Below, piece by piece: positions 24,009 to 36,469 of a stretch of 64,000 nucleotides of DNA. Position 1 is the stretch's first letter. The number at the start of each line of letters is the position of its first letter. The stretch is taken from assembly GCA_900660155.1 (NCBI GenBank), contig CABFPE010000564.1, positions 298,384 to 362,383 on the forward strand, given 5' to 3'. A program made the position numbers and the translations under genes. Source of the DNA: Hofstenia miamia (Eukaryota > Xenacoelomorpha > Acoela > Hofsteniidae). The notes beneath the pieces were generated by a model, which worked only from the letters and a program-made list of their open reading frames with translations, was not told the origin of the DNA and ran no database searches.

Positions 24009-24858
24009 TAGGGTGTTGGAAAAATTGAAGTTCTAAGACTGTGACATACTTTCGAATGACCTTCTTCAAGCTGAATGTCGAATGTGCATTTTATTTTTCG
24101 CTACCCTTAAAAAAGTTTATCAGCACAGCATGTTTATAAACTGATACATTTTCTTCAATCAAATTTACAATGAGTACCATTTCATTGAAAATGTGGACCA
24201 GTATTTTTTCAATACAAATATTTCTCATATAATTTTTTAAAACTTATTGTTAGCTTGAAATATACTAAGATTTTACCCTTCTTAAATTTGCATTAAAACG
24301 CTTTGTATGTAAGCCTATCGATGAACAATATAATTTTTTAATAAAATATTTTTCAACACCAAATTTTTTATTTCTAGTACGCAGTTTGAAGTGTTTGAAA
24401 ACACATTCACTTGCAGTTAAAATTTTACGCCACTACTATAAATTGTATTTAAAAAAACTTTTTTTCCTGCAATGCATTATGTTTTTTGAAAAAATGTTGA
24501 AATTAAATAATTGTTCGCTTCACTTACTTTCGTAAGTCGTAATTACCATGCCATGAAATGGCCTTAGTAATATAATGTCAAGTGATAGTTACCGTGTTTA
24601 ATTTATAAAAAATCACTAATTACTTCTTCTGATGCCGTCGGTATTTTTCATTAAAAACAATTCCCTCCAAATTTCTGATTTCATACTTCAATAAGACTGT
24701 AAAATGTATACACCCATTATTTACTTAATAAGAGTGAAACTTATACATTACTAAAGATATAAAAGTATCGAATAAAAGCTAACTGCCTATTATCTAATTT
24801 TATATTAAATATTTATATTTATTTTAAATTTAACTAATCTTAATTAATTTCTAATCAC

Positions 24859-24889
<31 letters not shown>

Positions 24890-25249
24890 CCGCTTTTTGC
24901 TATGGAAAATTCAGAAACCTTACATTTGCGGGAAACGATCCGAAATTTTTGTAAGGCATTTAGCGGGAATCGCACTTTTTCCCCAAAAACTTATTTTTTG
25001 GCCATTGCTCCCGCAGTATTCACTCGAACTTAAATATATTAACCATGGGGGTAGGTAAATTAAAGGGACACTATCCTGCAAAATTTCAAAGATTTATGTT
25101 TGGAAACGCGGTCCGGATGAGGTTTTTAACAAACATCTAGTCGTAACCATAATTCACTAACTACCGTTTAAAATATGAAAATACAAAAAATAAATCGTAT
25201 TAAAGTAAACTATATTACACAAGAACACATAAGACAACATATAAACAGT

Positions 25250-26353
25250 TTATGATAGTTTGTAATTTAGTTAAATTAGTATTTTGTATGCCCAACCTTT
25301 GTAGCAAAGCACAGCAGCCAAGCAGCAGGGTGTTGACATGAACAAATTGTCAGTTCGTTTAGGGTTGATTGAATGTAACCCACCAAGTTTGATCACGTCA
25401 ATCAGGACATTACGTGATGTGGCACTATGATGGGCAACTTTCTCATTCACTATTTTCAAGTTTCGATTGGGGACAAATCCGGTGAGTTAACTGGCCAAGG
25501 ACCAAAAATGGAGATTATTATCTCCCAGCCTTTCTTTATTTAGTCATGATTGATGACTTGGCTCTCCCACATGCTGGAAATAATTGCAGTTCACATTCAA
25601 AAGAGCTGTAGAAACTTACCTCCTAGTAGTTCCCTCAAGACAAAGCCAGAGACTGAAAAACCCTTGACTGCAATTGCACCCCAAACTACAACTTTCAGTG
25701 TACTGTGGACGGCAAGGACGGTGTATTGTGATGAAAACATTTACCAGGTGGGCAGGACACAGAGTGAACCGATGTGCCATATTGGCTAATTGTGGTTTTA
25801 TATTTGAACATTACTGTAAGCCATTGATTCACAGTCCAATGACGATATGTTTTTACTAATACAATCATATTAAGAACGTTTTGACTGGTAAACGTGATTT
25901 ATTATATGATTTAAAGCCTCCTTCAGCAAAGCATTGATAATTAGTGTATGCACTAGGCAATTTAGCAATGACCACGAGAAGATCGGTTTTTATAGTAAGG
26001 GATCCAGCAAATGGCTTAATCTTGCATGATCAAAAAATGATTTAGTCTTTCACTTGAATTTTGATACGTGGACCTTCATTGTTTTGAATGTGTAAATAAA
26101 CCGCTTGCTTGATGAAGCGAAGAGTGTCAGCAACTGCTGCGTGGCTGATTTTGAATTGAAGGGCAATTGCACAATTTTAATTACCTGTACCATAGAGAGT
26201 TAGAATTTGTCAGTCTTGTAAAAATTTGGCAGCTCTGTGCTTAAAATGACAGAGATGCCACTAAAGATATATTCTTATTGGTTGCACGTACGTGCAATCA
26301 CACACTAGCATTTTAGTATTTTTGAAATGGGCTGTAAATTTTGGCCATCCCTA
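25250..26353 (-). pseudogene. Degenerate Tc1-like transposon
   Basis: Read on the minus strand from about 26200, the copy has FKISHAAVADTLRFIKQAVY (N-terminal helix-turn-helix region), then FGVQLQSRVFQSLALS near 25650 (VWGAI block with frame changes), WPVNSPDLSP near 25480 (the NSPDLNPIE block around the second catalytic position), KIVNEKVAHH, and a C-terminal CYKGWAYKI. Many stops and shifts show it is dead. The element ends at GGGATGG next to a TATA tract at 26353, consistent with TA insertion. Confidence 0.75.
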
Positions 26354-27469
26354 TATATATATATATATATTAATGGTAGATTTCAATACACGCAATGTGA
26401 TATTTAATTATAAATGTCCTTAACAAAGTCAATTTGAATCACATAGCGTACAAATATGCTAAAGTACAGAAAATGAATTGAAATATTTTCAATTATGTTG
26501 AATTCTAATATCTATATTATTTAAATATAACCATAATGTATAATCAATAGATTCACATTCAATGAAATTTGCTCATGGATCTTTGTAGTCCACGATATTG
26601 TATTTCCTGTAATGTCCCTTGACTACCATATTAGATGTAATTTGTTGCATTTAAAATCATCAAATTATCTAAATATTTAGTTTATATATATATATATATA
26701 TACGGAATTCTGAAAAATAATTAACTTGTTCGAAAATAGCTCTACCCAATGTCCATTATTACGACTTAAACCAACTTAGACAAATTTTTTAATACATTTA
26801 TTAATGGAAAACTCATAAAACTAAAATAAATGGATATTTTTATATCATTGAGTATTTCTATTAGGTTTTTCTTTCATACTAAAAATGCATATATATGTAT
26901 ATAATTTTTTTTGGAAGATCTTTAATTTTTAAGAGATTCATTTCTGGTGTAAATCTTGAAAAGTATCAAGTGCGTTGAGGGATATTTTTTACTATAGATT
27001 TAAGTAGCCGTGGAATGAATAGTTTCCAGCGTTGCAATAGCAAGTGCATTGTATTTATAGTTAATATTTCTAATAAAAATAAAAATATCTACAGCACAGC
27101 AAAAGCTTAGACAAAAGGAAAGACTCAATGTAGTAACGCGGAAATGTTAACTGACAGTATTTGAATTTAAAATAAACATTCATAGATAAATTTATTTATT
27201 TGTGTATTTGTAAAAAAGTTGATTACGTGCATATACTTCTCTTTTATTTGTTTAAAGAAAAATGTAAATTGTTAGAAGTAATTTACTTATAGAACATTAA
27301 TACCTACCATTATTTTATAAATAGAGCATCTAACGCTGAAGTCCCTAAATGAATTGAGTGGTTTTACAAGTAAATTAAAGGTTAAAGAATGACTATTTCC
27401 ATACAACATTTAAGTATAATTATTAAGCTTTATATATAAGATTTGGACATTTTTGCCCCAGTGATGAGC
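26354..27469. other. Intronic AT-rich DNA, no gene seen
   Basis: It contains (TA)n tracts at 26352-26371 and about 26683-26702. Nothing else is recognised. Confidence 0.5.
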
Positions 27470-27845
27470 ATTCAATAAAAGAATTGTACCCGACCCGATC
27501 GACACATAATTTGATCAACCGTACCCACCCGGACCGACTATTTTTCCCTTACCGGCCCAGCCGGACTTAACTATCGTTTCACTTACAAACCTGACCCGAA
27601 AAAACTAAATACCTAATATAAAAAAGAACATAGTTTACAAACAAATAAATAACAGTAAAATTTTAAAATTTGTATAATTAGTGCTAAAATTGTCCTAGTA
27701 AAAAATGCTTGTCGCCAACAGATGCTGGGAAAAGTTGTTATCATCACTAACTTAAAAATATTACTGCATTTTATCCAGTTTGTCATACCCGATCCAATGT
27801 CCGACGTCGGCTACCCGATGTCCATGTCTGTTCTGGCCTCATTGC
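27470..27845. mobile_element. Possible hAT-like non-autonomous element
   Basis: The left side, CAGTGATGAGCA, is followed by repeated CCGACCCG/ACCCGG blocks; the right side has CCGATCC, ACCCGATGTCC and ends GGCCTCATTG, whose reverse complement CAATGAGG resembles the left end. The CG-rich blocks at both ends stand out against AT-rich sequence. No clean 8-bp duplication is visible, so borders are uncertain. Confidence 0.4.
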
Positions 27846-28914
27846 TTTTCTTTCAAGAAAATTTTGTTTTACACATTTCCTGTACATTTAGGTAAAATGT
27901 CATGATGAGTTTTGGGTATTACTTAAGACAATTTCCACATCTTGCCAAATGAATTGTAATGGTCTACTTGTTTTCACTTAACTCTAGAAAATCGTAGTAA
28001 AAGTTTGGAATTTTTGAGTAATACTATACTTGTAATTGGTCGTTCAAATTCTACTTAGTTTTATTCTTTGATCGGATTGTTTTTACATCTCCCACTCTTC
28101 TCGCTATTAGTAAACGTGCATAAAATATCTATTCATAATTTTTGTAGCAATAAATTAACTACAAAAACCAATTGTTACGGAAAACTTATTGTGACAAAGC
28201 TTTTGTCTGAATATAGATCTTATCAATCATATCTGTACACATGAAGATTGCGTTTTTTGGCTGCCTTTTAAGGAATTTTGCAGTTTCACAAACTTTTTTA
28301 CGACTAGATTAATAAACTTATTCCTTTGACCGTTTTTGCATGATGCATTAGTTTCCAGCTTAATAAAACTTATTTTCTACATATTTGAGATCGGCTAGCC
28401 GTTTAACTGAAAAATAAAAATCAATCTACATTAAATGAGTTACAGATGTCTTAATTTTGATCACATCTAAATATTATTTTCTCATGTTTTGAAACTTTTT
28501 GGAAATTAATTTAGTTCAATATAAAAAATTAACGAAATTAAGTAATGTGTACATTTTATTTGTTGATGCATTAAAATGTATGTTTTGTACAAGTTCAAGT
28601 AAACATCCACCTTAGGAATTTGAATAAAAAAGTGTCTGTGTACACTTAAAACACAGGAGGCTGTACAAAATTTCATTCTTATTTATCTGGAAATTCTCAT
28701 CGATATAAATTCCAAATTGTCTGTTTTGCCGTAAATGAGCTGTGCGTGGAATTGTTGACTTCATTGTGCTACTGACGAATGCTGCCAATTAATCACCATC
28801 TGTCAATCTCCAACCAAATCTAAAATCACTCCTAAGTAAAGATATTTCCAATAAAATTTTATTACAATACATATCATATCCAATGACAAAGAAATTTTCT
28901 TATATATATATATA

Positions 28915-29554
28915 TATTTATTTATACAGGCGCTAAGTATAAATCACCATATATATACGGGCGATCTGGTAAAGTTGTCTGACATATATCGGCGCTAAGT
29001 ATGTGGGGGAGCGCTCCATATTATTTTGAAACAAGACTGGACCCTACGCATGTTTTTTTCAATTTTTCATATCATAAATGGCTTAAGTATATAGTTCACT
29101 GATACGGATAAAAAAACTGGCCAAGATCGAACATATTCCGGCTGAAATCGGCATTTTTGACATTGTCGGAAGCGGACCTCATTTTCACCTGGAAGAACTT
29201 CCAATATCGACCTGAAAATGATATCAGATATTTCAAAACGCCTAAATTTTTTGAAAATGTAAAAATTAGTTCAAAATTGCATTTATAATTGTTGAAATGG
29301 CAATAATCAAATTTTTTCTGCAATGATTTTTTAATTTTTTTCATTTTTCTATATTTTTCGAGAATTGTTCTCATTGAGCCTTAATGTGGTGTGTGGCTAT
29401 TAAATGAACCCTAAAGCTATAACGCATACTCAATTTGTGATGTTTTTACTTTAACCGGCCGAACTGCTCGCGGGCGCTAGGTATGGGAAAAATCGGTAGT
29501 CGCGGGTGCTCAGTATAAAACCCATAGTACTTAGCGCCCGTATAAATAAATAAT
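28915..29554. mobile_element. Foldback DNA element with iterated subterminal motif
   Basis: The ends form an inverted repeat of about 26 bp: left TATTTATTTATACAGGCGCT followed by AAGTA, right TACTTAGCGCCCGTATAAAT followed by AAATAA. A CGGGCGCTAAGTAT-like motif recurs inside near 28989, 29471 and 29503, and GGGCGATCTGG near 28959. No transposase motif was recognised; the interior open frame on the minus strand looks spurious. (TA)n tracts abut both ends. The superfamily is unknown. Confidence 0.7.
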
Positions 29555-29560
29555 TAAATC

Positions 29561-29584
29561 AATATATATATATATATATATATA
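29561..29584. repeat. (TA)n microsatellite
   Basis: A TA tract directly beyond the right arm of the foldback element. Confidence 0.9.
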
Positions 29585-30471
29585 CCCATATATATAAAAG
29601 TTATATTGGGTTTACACCCATAATTCAAAGAATCACAATTCTTCTTCAGCGTCTGATCTATCGATGTTTTGCATAAACTTCTCATTTGATTTGTAGTAAA
29701 TGTTACATTATTTCAGATTCACTATGCTTCCTAATTGTCTTCCACTTAACATATTAAATATGTTAAGCTTCCTTTTCCTTCAGAGTTTCTACCTTGTGAC
29801 AAAGAAGAATTACTGCTTCCTTTACTTTGTTAATAGCCTTTAAAATTATAGTTTTATTAAGCATGGAAACGCACCATTATTATTACTGACACAGTAATTT
29901 TTCTAGAACAATGCTTTTGTGAAGATATTTCCTTTTTTTAATGAATAAATCTAAATTATATAACCCTACATAGGTATACAAGGAACATTTTTAAAGGATA
30001 AAGTTTCATGTCATATTTTTGTGAAATTATAGACACTGAACCAATGCAACTGTGTAAAAGTAGGAGATTCATGCAAGTAATGTTATTTTTTAAACTATAT
30101 TCTAAATTCAGAAAACTATTTCATATTTGTGTTTAGTTGCACCAATTCATATATTTTAACATTTTATCGACATTAACAAAAATGCGCGGCTGCAAAGGAG
30201 TACTTGAAATTTACCCATTTTTGCACTGTTCTATTGGTTTGATGCGCCTTTATTCTAGTTTTTCTAGTTATCTTCAATAGTTTAACATGAACAGCGGTTC
30301 TTAGATCAAATAATGCCCTACGAATATAATACATGCATATAAAGATCTATATACAGGAATACAAAATTTCCTTAAGGCATCCCTGCAAATTAATTCATAA
30401 CTATATTATATGACAAAAAGTTAGTAGGTAAGACCGAAATATTTTGTACTCTTCGTTTTTTCCAGTTTATG

Positions 30472-30696
30472 CTAAAATAACTTACCTATTCCCCTTGATA
30501 TGAAAAGTATGCATGTTGTAAACATTGCTGCGTGTGCAGAAGATGTAATAGCGATGACTCTAGCAGGTGAGCCTGTGCTTTGAGAACCAAATTTCAATGG
30601 AAGTGAATTCAACTGAAATCCTTGAGCAGGCACTTCAGTCATGTCTGCTAAGTTCTTAAGAACTGGAATGTTGTAAGAAGCTAATAAATTCTCAAC
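30472..30696 (-). CDS. Putative cyclase-family hydrolase, last exon
   Basis: On the minus strand the acceptor CTTTAG precedes VENLLASYNIPVLKNLAD and, further on, FQLNSLPLKFGSQSTGSPAR followed by VIAI. This is the usual C-terminal core of the cyclase/kynurenine-formamidase family (xENL…LPMKI…GSGxPARVIA). The frame then runs through a hydrophobic stretch (AAMFTTCILFI) and ends RGIGKLF with TAG at 30474-30472. The hydrophobic tail lies beyond the usual family end and could be a membrane or GPI-anchoring segment. Confidence 0.8.
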   Translation of the reverse strand, partial: VENLLASYNIPVLKNLADMTEVPAQGFQLNSLPLKFGSQSTGSPARVIAITSSAHAAMFTTCILFISRGIGKLF

Positions 30697-31987
30697 CTAA
30701 AGTTATTCTGTTACATGTATGTTACTTTAAAAGTCGATTGATTTTTTCTGTATAATAATCTATTAGTACTATCTATACGTATAACGTTTCAAAATCTGAC
30801 GAAATTGCGAATAGTGTGCTATTGAGCTTATCTTGAATCTCGCTCAATCATGTACAATTGAATAGGGATTATTTTCATTTACAATTTACCTTGAATGTAC
30901 ATGTACAGGTGATGGTAAACAATAATACTTTGCATGACAACCGCTAAAGAAACGGTGCTAGCAAATAGATATGTTCAACTAAGAAATGAATGGTTCCGTA
31001 AACTATTCTAAAGTTATTACAGCAGATATTATTACTCCTCTCGATTTGTATGTGATACAGGTAATTTACTTCTTAACGTATAGTAATCGGATTTTAGAAG
31101 CGATAATTGACTTACAATATTAATATCTTCGGTTCATATTGATTACTCAAAATCAGCATTTTAAAGCAGTTAGAATGTGTATGCTGATAAAACAATTACA
31201 GCATCATTTGTCCACAGAATATTTGTGTCGTGTCATTTTCGAAGTTTTGTTTCGTTGTGGTAAGCAAGGAAGTGTAATAACAGTTGTTCATTTTTTGAAA
31301 TCCTTGAATTGAATTATATTGATTGTGTAAAGTAATAAAGCGATGAATCAAGGTAATTCCCTAATTATTTTCAAAATTTCCTAGCAACAGTCAAAGCGAA
31401 TTTGGATATTAAATTTTCTCATTTAATGTTTATTATGGTCATCAACATTGCGGAACTTTCTTTTTATTAAATGCCTGTTTTAGAAAGTTTTTCTACATTT
31501 TAAAGATTAATTTTCAGTATAAGACAAAGTATAAATTCAATGGTTTTGAATCCCTTGGGCGATGTGGGCAAAATTTGGTAATATTGTCCAAAACATTTCA
31601 ATTGTTTATTTGATTTTTTACAAGTATGGATTAGTCGTGCTACTAAACGATTTTTTATAGCAGAAGTTTATTAAAAAATAAGGAGCAGGCCTAACCCATA
31701 GGCTGTAAACTTTTATATTACCAGAACTCATTATTCTCAATAGACTTGGAAGGAAATCCACCGAATTTGGAATTTTTGGTATTTGAACATTAGCTCTAAG
31801 TTAGATTGTGACACAAATTTTTTTCATAAGAATTCTTTAAATGTTAAGAAACTGTCAAACTGAGGTAAACGCAACCAACTCTTTTAGTTAGAGTCAGCAA
31901 ACGGTTGGAATACATATTATTTGTGTAATTAGTCCTAATAATGTATATACATTTACAGTATGTAAGTATATAGATGAAATTAATAAC

Positions 31988-32248
31988 CTTTCTTCCATTA
32001 ATAATATCCCTACTACCACCAATCGCTGCCGTGTCAATTCCTAATATAAGAATTTTTCTGCGAGATGCCAACCATCGAGCTGTCTCGGCGGCTATTCCGG
32101 GAAATCTACCAGTGTTGTTCGCATTCAACCCCACGTATGATTTCGCATCAAAATATTTCGCAGCCCACCCTGTGTCTACTAATACTGCGCATTTCTTTCG
32201 CATTCGGCCATGTATCTTTTCCCAGAGTTGAAGGTCATAAACCGATAA
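31988..32248 (-). CDS. Putative cyclase-family hydrolase, internal exon
   Basis: The acceptor AATTTAG precedes LSVYDLQLWEKIHGR, then CAVLVDTGWAAKYF, NNTGRFPGIAAETARWLA and ILILGIDTAAIGGSRD. These match the family order: DLxxWExxHG helix, (V)LLxTGW strand, FPGIxxxAAxWL, GIDTxSID. It follows the upstream exon in phase 0 (DYQ|LSVYDLQ). The donor is uncertain: AAAG|GTTATT at 31987 keeps phase 0, GGTA|GTAGGG at 32013 gives phase 1. About ten residues expected before VENLL are missing, so a small exon between here and 30696 was probably not found. Confidence 0.8.
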
Positions 32249-32925
32249 CTAAATTCGTAAAATTCAATTTAAGTATAGAAGCGGATGCAGTGTATATAAA
32301 ATAGCATTGTTTCAACAACATCAAACTTAACGGTTTGCACATTGATGGAATGTACAGTTCAGTTCCTGTTTTCAGAAAGCCAAGCAGAACTACCTATCAT
32401 AGACATTGATGTTGTTTCGTTTTTCTTATATTACGCAGCATGAATATACCAAATTTCCGTTTGAACATCTTGAAGCCAAGATAGGTTGAAAATTCCAGAA
32501 TTAATTTACCTATCCATTAATCTAATAATATCAACACACATGTGCCGCCAGATTAAAACATGATTCGGATGTTTTTAATGAACATATTAATAACTTTTAA
32601 TTGCTTGAATATATTTGAAATATTTTATCAATTTTTCCTTTATTCTACATAGATGGGTTCAACAAATCTAACTGAGGAGATATTAATAACGTTGCAACTC
32701 CTAGGTTTAGAAGAGACAATTTTTAGCTTGGATTCTGAGGATTGTTAGTGTTTTGTTGGAAAATTGCAAATATATCCTTCTAAAAATGTTCTGCTTCATC
32801 AAAATTGCATTGTAAACTAGAACGTGTGTTCGATATTTAAAATCTGTGATAGTAGCGTATTTGTAGTTGAAATTTCACGTTCACCATCTACATTCATTTA
32901 CGCATTAGTGTAAGAAACATTCGTG

Positions 32926-33582
32926 CAGAACCGGCTTTAGGCATTCAACATGAAAGTGACTGACCCCAACAAAATAAAATCACGAAATTGTTCCTTTTTT
33001 ATCCTTCATTAGCAATGGAAGATCGCGATAGATCTAGATCTCTCCAGTCGTAGTTAGTATAATTGTTCTCTGAACTTTGTTTTGTCTGACTATGTCCATG
33101 ACTTCGTGCAAATAGTTGATTCGTTGACAACCTTTGCCATGGCCACGACTACTTTGAAAGCTTTTGAGCGATGGAAAGATGAAGGTATATAAATTTAATT
33201 CATTCTGAAATTTAATATCCGTTGCTGTGGCTGCAGCTGACTAATAACGAAGTTTAATAAAGCACATTTTTGTTTTGAGAGAAACGCCTCCTCCTTTGCG
33301 TCTTCGTTTGCGTGTTTAAGCACCAGATTCGAAGAAAAGTTTTGATATTTTCACCAACTAAAGATAATTCTAATTTTTAAATTTATATAATCAATATCTG
33401 AAGCCTGCTGTTGTTAGATGATCCAGACTGCTATCACAATGAATCAATGAAAACGTGAATTTAACTGCGCGATTTACTAAGAAATTCCATATAAATATAA
33501 TACCTGTAATTTAACCGATTACGAGATGCGTAAAGGCGTGTTTTTAGGTCCCGTGAGAGGCCTATGCCTAAAGCCGACCCGG
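32926..33582. mobile_element. Probable hAT-like non-autonomous element
   Basis: The left end CAGAACCGGCTTTAGGCAT is mirrored at the right by ATGCCTAAAGCCGACCCGG. The flanks CATTCGTG and GCTTCGTG match at six of eight positions, as an aged 8-bp duplication would. About 657 bp; no transposase motif seen. It lies within the antisense cyclase gene, between the exons ending at 34988 and starting at 32248. Confidence 0.65.
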
Positions 33583-33768
33583 CTTCGTGTGCTCAGGAAC
33601 TCTGGAAGGGTTTAGGGATGTGTTTCTTGTATTTTTCACTTATCAACCATAACTTGACAAATGCGAGACCCATATATCTGACTGTTCATGAATATTTACA
33701 TATATCAATTAGTTATTACAGTTTCATGCTGGCTTCTCAGCTAAATGAGTTGTCTCACACCAGAGAAG

Positions 33769-33841
33769 CAACCGGGTCACCAGGTCAAGGGTTTTTAAGC
33801 CGGATCGCCGAGTCACTGTGTTAAGATTTGTGACCCGGTTT
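33769..33841. repeat. Short inverted repeat
   Basis: AACCGGGTCAC near 33769 is repeated in inverse orientation as GTGACCCGGTT near 33830, about 50 bases apart. This could form a hairpin or be the ends of a very short miniature element. No further support. Confidence 0.45.
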
Positions 33842-33966
33842 CATCTTTGCCTTACACTACAATCCATGACTGTTGAAAAGTTGTTTAGTAAGCACTATTG
33901 AAAAATATAGATTCTAATATACTTTTTTGTGTTAGTTACACAATTCTAAGCTCAGTGATGAGCAAG

Positions 33967-33968
<2 letters not shown>

Positions 33969-34011
<43 letters not shown>
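33969..34011. repeat. (TA)n microsatellite
   Basis: A TA tract of about 43 bases. Confidence 0.95.
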
Positions 34012-34017
<6 letters not shown>

Positions 34018-34987
34018 AGGAAAGGTTTGCATTAATAAGCTCCAAATCTGTTAGGCTGTTCGTTCAAATGGTAAACTGAATTTTGAGTATGATGTTTTTT
34101 GTTTGTTGGTAGTTATTATTTAAACTTCAATTGAATTTCAAATTGATATATTCTTCCTAAAAATTTGTTTTCCATCCTCTGATGTTTTAGGCTCTTAGTG
34201 AGAAAATTGTTTGCTATTTCAAATGCTTTGCTTTTCTGAAACAAACAGTACAAACGCCTTTTTTAGTTTTTGACCATTTCACAAAATTGACAGACTTCCT
34301 GAAATCATTCTATCCCGCACATTAAATTCAATATTGCGCACTGCCATTGGGAATAATTTGAAATGCTTCCACCTAGTTACAAACACGATGTCTTTCACAA
34401 TACATCTGTAATTAGATTATGATGAAATCGGCACCTCTTCGCAAATCTGACCTTCAACTATTTTAGACACGCATTAACAGTGTAATTTTTCTATTTTTAA
34501 TTGAATAACCTCTTTAATCGTGTTCTTTTACACTTTATATAAATCAACTTTTGAAATATTTTTAGCGTAATTTCCGACTATAGATCTCTATAAGACACTT
34601 TTTTCCGAAAATGCAATTGGTATTATTAATATTGTTAGATTTTTAACAGTAATGTCGGATAGCATCAATCACGACTTTTTGCGCAAAAATAAGTTTAGAT
34701 TGTTTACTCCATGAATTTTTCACACTATAGACCTTTAGCATATCATACATTGACAGTCGATAAAAAAGGAAAACACTTTAGAATGTATACAAATCACTTA
34801 AAGTAGCTTGAAAATGTTTTCAAGGTGTTTGTATAAAACGAATGTCTAATCTCAAGGTATCATTAAGATTTATGTTGTGCACCTATATTACTTCATTAAT
34901 ATTTGTTCATGGTCTATTTTTGAAAAGTATCTCTGTATCTCAGGTCGGTTCCCCTGAATTTTTTCATTAGGCATAGAAATGAAATAC

Positions 34988-35251
34988 CTGATAGTCGCTT
35001 TCCATTCTGCACTGTAGTCTAACGTCAATTTTATAACTGCATTCTGAAACTAAAGTTGTCAGTGGAATTTCATCTAAGCCTGAAGTTCCAGGCTGTCGCA
35101 TCCGCGGTGCTTCTAAATGTGTACCTCCATGATCACTTAGACAATAGTTGTATGCTTCAAAGTAGAGACCTTCCACTGTTTGACCCTTAAATAAGAACTG
35201 ACGGGATATGAGGCTTGTGACGTCGGGAAATACTGATTTGCGATTGGTTAT
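34988..35251 (-). CDS. Putative cyclase-family hydrolase, metal-site exon (altered motif)
   Basis: The acceptor TGTTTAG and donor TATCAG|GTATTT on the minus strand frame 88 codons, phase 0 at both ends. It encodes LYFEAYNYCLSDHGGTHLEA, PRM, then LDEIPLTTLVSE and YKIDV. The family metal/active-site signature is HxGTHxDxPxH; here it reads HGGTHLEAPRM, with Glu for Asp and Met for the last His. The other features (two His, DEIPL, following strand) are kept. The gene therefore looks intact but may not have the usual hydrolase activity. N-terminal exons upstream (higher coordinates) were not identified. Confidence 0.8.
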
Positions 35252-36469
35252 CTAAACATTAAATTTGCAAATTGAATGTATATGAAGTACTGTAGAAAGC
35301 GTGAAATAAATCGAGAAAATTTTTAATTCAACTACATATACACTTTTTCGGAGAAAATTGACACAAATTTATTCTTAAAAGTACACTGTTTGCAATTACT
35401 TTTGTCATTAGTTGAGACAATTCTGGGTGTCATCTATGCTATTTAAACATTTCGGATTGTCTATGGTCTTCCAGATTGAATTGATTGATTCTGTAAATAT
35501 TTCCCTAAACACCAGGAAAAAATAATTGCATAAATCAAGATTTTTGGCACGTATTTCAAAAAATAGTAGTGTCAAATATTTGGGGGATAATTACTACCTA
35601 AGTAGTGAATATTTAGCAAAACAATGATTTTTCAACTTAGTATCAAACACACGTATTTACATCATTCAGATTTCTGAACAAATATATTTATTGTTATCGA
35701 AACCTGTACTGTATACATGAAATGAAACTATTTTCTGGGACCTGAATACAATAAAATATAAAAGAAATCCATCAAAATTTGGAGTTCTCTTTCAAATGAG
35801 CAAATTAGAAATATTCGGAAAAAACTATTTTTGTGCTGTACATTAAAATAGTCACTGGATACTGTGGAATTACGGATATTGATTACAAAAGTCGTAGTAT
35901 CAATCGCCTTTATATATATATATTTTTCCAATAAATACATAAAATATCTAGATATTTTAGAGTTTTCATTAAGTTTGATAAATGAGAGAGAAATTTCACG
36001 AAATTCCTAAATTCACAATCTTACTAGAATGTTCCATAGTACAAAGCGATTCTAGCTCTTTCGCTCCCTTAATCATTCTTATTGAGAAAGTAGTCAACGC
36101 GTACTTCATTTTGATGTTTTTTTTTAAATAATTTTTTATTCAAAACGATTTCATTTAACTTCTATATTTATATATTTACTAGTGAAGATTTATTATATTA
36201 GTCGCCAGTTATAAAGGCCTGCAGCTAGCTTGACCTGACTCATGATGAGACAGGGATAGCTTGGCTCTTCAAAAATTTTTTCCAAAGTAAATTCGTATTA
36301 ATTACTGTAAGTCTGCTTACACTAGATTTGAAAGTGAACAGGCCACATTGTTTCAGTTTGTCTAATTGCTGAGTCAGGGTCATTTCAGTCCATTTTGATT
36401 GGTTTGCAACAACATTTTGCTGTACATTATATTTAAATGCATGAAAGTATAGTGATGCATTTTCATTCA
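35252..36469. other. Region upstream of the cyclase exon, no exon recognised
   Basis: The missing 5' exon(s) of the antisense gene should lie in or beyond this stretch. I searched the minus strand for the family's N-terminal DLSH…WPG-type segment and found no convincing match. A short TA tract lies near 35911. Confidence 0.4.

Noticed and set aside
29096-29374. 92-codon minus-strand open frame inside the foldback element
   Set aside because: Low-complexity Lys/Phe-rich translation without transposase motifs; probably chance.
36330-36380. Possible N-terminal exon of the cyclase gene (minus-strand frame ETMWPVHF)
   Set aside because: It vaguely resembles the family's WP segment, but the donor phase does not match the downstream exon and no initiator or further motif is found.
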